From: an uncultured Roseburia sp. | GTDB taxonomy: Bacteria; Bacillota; Clostridia; Lachnospirales; Lachnospiraceae | Direction of reading: 5' to 3' | Assembly: GCA_934309475.1 (NCBI GenBank) | Contig: CAKRDK010000006.1 | Span: 44,304 to 108,303 of the forward strand | Length of the DNA stretch: 64,000 nt | Part shown: piece by piece, positions 60,382 to 64,000 of the stretch | How the letters are laid out: every line of letters begins with the position of its first letter | How positions within the stretch are numbered: position 1 is the stretch's first letter | Notes under the pieces: model-generated | Seen by the model: only the letters and a program-made list of their open reading frames with translations | Told to the model about the DNA's origin: nothing | Databases searched by the model: none | Made by a program: the position numbers and the translations under genes

Positions 60382-63300
60382 TTAGAAATTCTTTATCACA
60401 ATATTATAAATTTTTATCAATTCCGTCTCATTTTGCCCGATAAAGAAGAAATAATCACTGACTTTTGTCTCTTCCATACACAAATAAGAACCATACATAG
60501 GTATGTTACAACACAAAACCGTATTGTCCGTAACCGGTAGCAGGCCGTATCCCTTATCCGACATCACGCACGGAAATTTTTTTGATTTGGTTCCATACGA
60601 AATATACTTCGCAGTGTGTTTTAACGGCAGTCTCTCTCCTTTTAAAAATCCCTTCGCTGCAACCTTTTCATTGCGTTCCCATGCAAAAAAGTTCCAGACT
60701 CTGCGTTTTCCATTCCGTTCTATCTGCCTTGGCTCCATCTTCCGCTCAGCTAAAAGCAATCGTTTTTCCCTATCAAAAAAAGAAATTGCACCACTGCTTT
60801 TCTCAATCTGCACCACAATCGCTTCCGTCCAAATCTGCACCGCATCCCGCGTCTCCCTGCTATTCCAGCGCACCGCATACCCCGCCTCGGTCTGCATCTC
60901 TTTCCGACTCTCCTCTGCCCCAAAAGTCACACGTATCAGTTCCGGTGCAATCGGACGAATCGAGAGGATTCCATAGCTGCTGACAAGTTCCATTCCATTT
61001 TCATGTTTCTGCACCCATCGTATCCTGCCGTCAATTGCAGCGTGCCCCGCCGGGCGTAACACATCGTTTGATGGAATCGCCCCAAACTCATGCACAGACT
61101 TTTTCCCGGATAAAAAATTACTCTTTTCCGACAGTTCCCATTTTTCAACTGTTACGTTTTCTTTTTTCGGCGGCTCGTTTTTTCTATCCTGAGTAACGTT
61201 TCTTTTATCCGTTACATGTGCTTCTACTTCCGGCTTACTCAGTTGTGATTTTATCGCTCTCGCTTCTGGTCTGCGCGGTTGTGATTCCTGTACTTTCACT
61301 TCCGGCTTGCGCAGTTGGGACTTCGGTGCTTTCGCCTCTGGTCTGCGCAGTTGTACTTTTGGTGCTTTCACTTCCTGCCTGCGTGGTTGCGGCTCCTGCA
61401 CTTCTTCTACCGGGATAACCTGCTGTTCTCTTCTTGGTGCTGATGACGCCAGAATGTCAGATAACGTTCCACAATAATACACCGCAAGCTCATGCAATGC
61501 CCGCGTCGCCGCTACATACAAGAGCTTCACGTGCCCATCATCCTGCGGATACGCTTCCTGATTCGGATTCCAGAGCAGTACCGCATCAAATTCAAGCCCC
61601 TTTGTATAAGCAATCGGTAAAACCATCACGCCTGCTTCAAATTCTGCTTTTTCAGTCAGCTCCTGAACTTCAATTCCTTTTTCCCGCAATTCCCGTTGAA
61701 CTTTTCCTGCCTCTTTGTCGTCCCGGCAGATAACTGCTATTGTCTCATATCCCGCCTTCTGCCAGTCCTTAATCCGTTCCGCTGTCTGCAGTGCCATCTG
61801 TTCTCTATTACTACACTTTCCAGTGAACACCTCATCCCCATGCCGGATAATCGGCTCCACCGGATAAATCGGAAATGTTCCATGCTTTAAAATTTCCATC
61901 GCATAGTTGGCAATCTCTATGGTGTTTCGGTAACTCTTGCGCAATGCAAGAAAGCGATCTTTTGGTCCCGTCAGCATTACTTTTTTTAGGACTTCCCAAT
62001 CATTCAAACCATAGCCAAAATGAATATTCTGGGAAACATCCCCCATTATGGTAAACGTGCATCCGCGCATGCAGTATTTCAGCACCGCATATGCCATCAT
62101 TCCAAAATCCTGCGCTTCATCTACCACAACATGGCTTGCCTCGCGAACCTGCTGTGTCTCCTTGATTCGTTTATACAGATATGCCAACGCTGCTAAATCA
62201 TATATATCGTACGCATCCTGAGGTATCGTCACGGCATATCCCTTTTCCCGCTGCTCCTCTAAAAAATCCTGATACAATTCGAAGACAGAGCCTTTCCACT
62301 CTTTTCCTCCAAAATAATTCCGATAACGGCTTCTAATTTCTTTTTTCTCTTTTTCTGTATAGGTAATCACTTTCCCTGAAATCAGATTTGACACTTTTGC
62401 CATCAGACGCTTATTGAGATAGGCAATTTTATTCTGGATAGAAATATCTGGGTTCTCCTTTATATAATCTGCTACTGACTCCGTCGTCAAAAGCCGCACT
62501 CCACGCTCCTGATGAACGCCCTGCCAGAGGACATCTTCCATTGGTATCGTCTGCTTTTCAATCCGGTTACAGTATGCCTCCACTGCCTGAAACCATGCCA
62601 GTGTCCCTTTTACAGCATCTTCTTTGCTCGTAAGCGGTTTTACTTTCTTCTCCCCATCATCCCATTCTTCGTATAAAAGCCGCACAAACAACTGTTCCAT
62701 CGTCATCTGACGCACCCCATATACATCCAAATCTGGCAGAACACTTGTAATATAATTGAGCAGCACAGGATTGCTTCCTATAATATAAAAATCTTCCGGC
62801 CTAAATTCATTTTCGTAATTATATAAAATATACGAGATTCGATGCATTGCAACCGTTGTCTTTCCCGATCCGGCAGCTCCCTGTACTATTACATTTTGTT
62901 TCGGAGATTTTCGTATAATTGCATTCTGCTCTTTCTGAATCGTTGCAATAATCTCCCCCAGCACTGCTTTTTTATTTTTTGCCAGATATTTGGTCAAAAG
63001 TTCATCGTTTGCTACAACATCCGAATCATAAAAATCTTTTAACTTGTCCGCTTCAATTTCATAGGTTCTCTTGCGATTTAGTGTTATCTCATAAGTCCCT
63101 TCATTTCTCACGGAATAACTGCATGTCCCAAGTCCATTTTCATAATAGACAGATGCAATCGGTGCACGCCAGTCAATAACCTCCTGCTCCACTATATTTT
63201 TGGTAATCCCTACTTTTCCAATATAAAATACTTCTTTTTTTCCAATTTGCTTGTCCGTTAAATCAATCCGTCCAAAATAGGGTTTCTTTCTCGCCTTTTT

Positions 63301-63537
63301 GTAACGTTCTAAACTCTTTTTCGCTTCTTCGTAACGCACCTGCATGTTGTCAATCATGGATAATGCCTCTACGTCTTTTGCGCCATAGGCTTCTAATAAT
63401 TCATGAATTTCTCCCGCTAACCGAGCACTTTCTTCTTTTGTACGTCGTAAATTATCCTCTGCAATCCCAATCACACGCACTAACTGCTTTTCCTCTGCTT
63501 CTCTCGTAATCCCAGGCAAATTACTTTCTCTCTCCAT
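60382..63537 (-). CDS. helD: HelD-type helicase fused to a GH31 N-terminal (mutarotase-like) domain
   Basis: 1051 residues from ATG 63537 (AAAGGA upstream; an earlier in-frame start at 63576 is less likely). Residues 1 to about 700 are HelD: coiled N-terminal arm, Walker A GAAGSGKTT (220-228), DEAQDFG, GDVSQNI, RKSYRNT and YVAATRAL. HelD frees stalled RNA polymerase. Residues 717-776 are five 12-residue Gln/Arg/Pro/Glu/Lys repeats. Residues about 841-1051 resemble the N-terminal beta-sandwich of family 31 glycosidases (ISFFDREKRLLLAE, SDKGYGLL, VSDYFFFIGQ) and stop where their catalytic barrel would begin. Confidence 0.85.
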   Translation of the reverse strand: MERESNLPGITREAEEKQLVRVIGIAEDNLRRTKEESARLAGEIHELLEAYGAKDVEALSMIDNMQVRYEEAKKSLERYKKARKKPYFGRIDLTDKQIGKKEVFYIGKVGITKNIVEQEVIDWRAPIASVYYENGLGTCSYSVRNEGTYEITLNRKRTYEIEADKLKDFYDSDVVANDELLTKYLAKNKKAVLGEIIATIQKEQNAIIRKSPKQNVIVQGAAGSGKTTVAMHRISYILYNYENEFRPEDFYIIGSNPVLLNYITSVLPDLDVYGVRQMTMEQLFVRLLYEEWDDGEKKVKPLTSKEDAVKGTLAWFQAVEAYCNRIEKQTIPMEDVLWQGVHQERGVRLLTTESVADYIKENPDISIQNKIAYLNKRLMAKVSNLISGKVITYTEKEKKEIRSRYRNYFGGKEWKGSVFELYQDFLEEQREKGYAVTIPQDAYDIYDLAALAYLYKRIKETQQVREASHVVVDEAQDFGMMAYAVLKYCMRGCTFTIMGDVSQNIHFGYGLNDWEVLKKVMLTGPKDRFLALRKSYRNTIEIANYAMEILKHGTFPIYPVEPIIRHGDEVFTGKCSNREQMALQTAERIKDWQKAGYETIAVICRDDKEAGKVQRELREKGIEVQELTEKAEFEAGVMVLPIAYTKGLEFDAVLLWNPNQEAYPQDDGHVKLLYVAATRALHELAVYYCGTLSDILASSAPRREQQVIPVEEVQEPQPRRQEVKAPKVQLRRPEAKAPKSQLRKPEVKVQESQPRRPEARAIKSQLSKPEVEAHVTDKRNVTQDRKNEPPKKENVTVEKWELSEKSNFLSGKKSVHEFGAIPSNDVLRPAGHAAIDGRIRWVQKHENGMELVSSYGILSIRPIAPELIRVTFGAEESRKEMQTEAGYAVRWNSRETRDAVQIWTEAIVVQIEKSSGAISFFDREKRLLLAERKMEPRQIERNGKRRVWNFFAWERNEKVAAKGFLKGERLPLKHTAKYISYGTKSKKFPCVMSDKGYGLLPVTDNTVLCCNIPMYGSYLCMEETKVSDYFFFIGQNETELIKIYNIVIKNF
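61210..61389 (-). repeat. Five 36-bp tandem repeats in helD
   Basis: Imperfect in-frame repeats coding Q-x-R-[RK]-P-E-[VA]-K-A-x-K-S units that form the linker between helicase and C-terminal domain. Confidence 0.8.
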
Positions 63538-63665
63538 TCTGTTTTTATCCTTTCTCATACTTCTGCAGATATGCATGAATCTATTTTCGCACCATTCATG
63601 TCCCGTTCCATTCTTGCAGTAACTTTGTCGACACTAATATCCTAACAAATTTTTTCCAAAAAGGG

Positions 63666-63694
63666 TAGACTTGTATTGCAACTTCATTTATAAT
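63666..63694 (+). promoter_or_regulatory. Candidate plus-strand promoter in the helD upstream region
   Basis: -35 TAGACT (63666-63671), a 17-bp spacer, and -10 TATAAT (63689-63694). It reads directly into a terminator 15 bp further on; no gene follows. Confidence 0.45.
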
Positions 63695-63708
63695 AGATAC
63701 TGAAGTGT

Positions 63709-63735
63709 GCCTAGAGAAATCTCTAGGCTCTTTTT
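63709..63735 (+). terminator. Intrinsic terminator next to repeat copy C
   Basis: 9-bp perfect stem GCCTAGAGA/TCTCTAGGC with a 2-nt gap (opening to a 4-6-nt loop in practice), followed by TCTTTTT. Confidence 0.7.
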
Positions 63736-63736
63736 A

Positions 63737-63870
63737 TGTAATAGGAAATTTCGTTCCTATTACACAAAAACGCTTCGCGGGAATCGCACTGCGGCGGAGT
63801 TGAATCATGTCGCAAATGCGACCCGCCGCAGGCGGAGAATCCTGCTTGCAGGATTCTATTTTTATTTTCT
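63737..63870 (+). repeat. Modular palindromic repeat, copy C (longest)
   Basis: The first 49 bp equal copy B (32646-32694). Then come a GC-rich hairpin TGCGGCGG/CCGCCGCA enclosing GTCGCA/TGCGAC, and a third hairpin GAATCCTGC/GCAGGATTC followed by TATTTTTATTTT. Three hairpins in about 130 bp with no open reading frame of note. Confidence 0.75.
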
Positions 63871-63878
63871 GAGGATAC

Positions 63879-63913
63879 GAAAAAACACCGGAAACATTTT
63901 CACGTTTCCGGTG
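63879..63913 (-). terminator. tRNA-Trp terminator
   Basis: Minus strand 10-bp stem CACCGGAAAC/GTTTCCGGTG with an 8-nt loop, followed by TTTTTT. Confidence 0.85.
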
Positions 63914-63926
63914 CTTCTCTTTTGAG

Positions 63927-63997
63927 CAGGGGATGAGAGAATCGAACTCCCACCAAAGGTTTTGGAGACCCCTATCATACCATTTGACCAATCCCCT
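63927..63997 (-). tRNA. tRNA-Trp (anticodon CCA)
   Basis: 71 nt. Acceptor stem AGGGGAT/ATCCCCT with discriminator G, anticodon loop CTCCAAA (anticodon CCA) and T-loop TTCGATT. The anticodon stem carries two G-U pairs. CCA tail not encoded. Confidence 0.93.
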
Positions 63998-64000
63998 TCA

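Noticed and set aside
63707..63925. 72-residue plus-strand frame
   Set aside because: Consists of the terminator, the palindromic repeat and the tRNA-Trp terminator; not a gene.

Overview
The window looks like a chromosomal segment of an anaerobic, Gram-positive, spore-former-related member of the Lachnospiraceae (Roseburia/Agathobacter-like). The evidence is the clostridial order of core genes (priA-def-fmt-yugP-rsmB-rlmN and dgt-dnaG-rpoD-trmK), a type A RNase P RNA, NrdG, an Mgl sugar importer with YesM/YesN-type regulators, flagellin lysine methylase FliB and a CwlD/PdaA-type cortex enzyme. Family placement is an inference from gene content; the genus is uncertain. No phage, insertion sequence or CRISPR array was seen. 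Layout: 1-6.3 kb is the translation/replication-restart cluster on the minus strand (rlmN is cut by the window edge). 6.4-9 kb holds a small membrane protein, a PH-domain protein and the pyrBI operon. 9-11 kb is a J-domain/DUF5685/zinc-ribbon operon. 11-12.7 kb holds an orphan PilT-like ATPase and rnpB. 12.7-19.2 kb is the macromolecular synthesis operon (dgt, dnaG, rpoD, trmK, nucleoside kinase). 19.3-21.8 kb has a MATE pump and an unknown protein. 21.8-32 kb is a galactose-type sensing and import region: two membrane-anchored periplasmic-binding-type proteins, a YesM-like kinase, a YesN-like regulator, and MglCAB. 32.2-32.7 kb carries divergent tRNA-Leu genes and a palindromic repeat. 32.7-36.5 kb is an LRR / VWA / MoxR-type AAA operon. 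36.6-43.3 kb holds a PocR-GGDEF-EAL protein, a HEAT-methyltransferase, an amidase, an iron-sulfur flavoprotein and FliB. 43.5-46.7 kb has an SH3-NlpC/P60 hydrolase, a small membrane protein, nrdG and a coiled-coil protein of unknown role. 46.9-53.9 kb is a heme acquisition locus (NEAT surface protein, Shp-like protein, IsdE/HtsA-like lipoprotein, permease, ATPase) next to a DtxR-like regulator. 54-56.8 kb has a CwlD-PdaA fusion and an unknown protein. 56.9-59.9 kb is pdxST with divergent pdxR. 59.9-64 kb has a BlaI-like regulator, a HelD helicase with an unexpected C-terminal domain, a modular repeat and tRNA-Trp. How the parts work together: the mgl region probably senses extracellular galactose or glucose through membrane-tethered binding proteins and switches on the importer. 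In the heme locus, the NEAT repeats, the Shp-like protein and the lipoprotein all keep the methionine or histidine ligands expected of a heme relay feeding the ABC importer, and a DtxR-type box lies in front of the first gene. The strongest novelties are a galactose-binding lipoprotein whose fold order is circularly permuted, a single protein joining the two enzymes that make spore-cortex muramic delta-lactam, and a HelD RNA polymerase-recycling helicase fused to the non-catalytic N-terminal domain of a family 31 glycosidase. All calls are by reading sequence and recalled family motifs; no database search was run.
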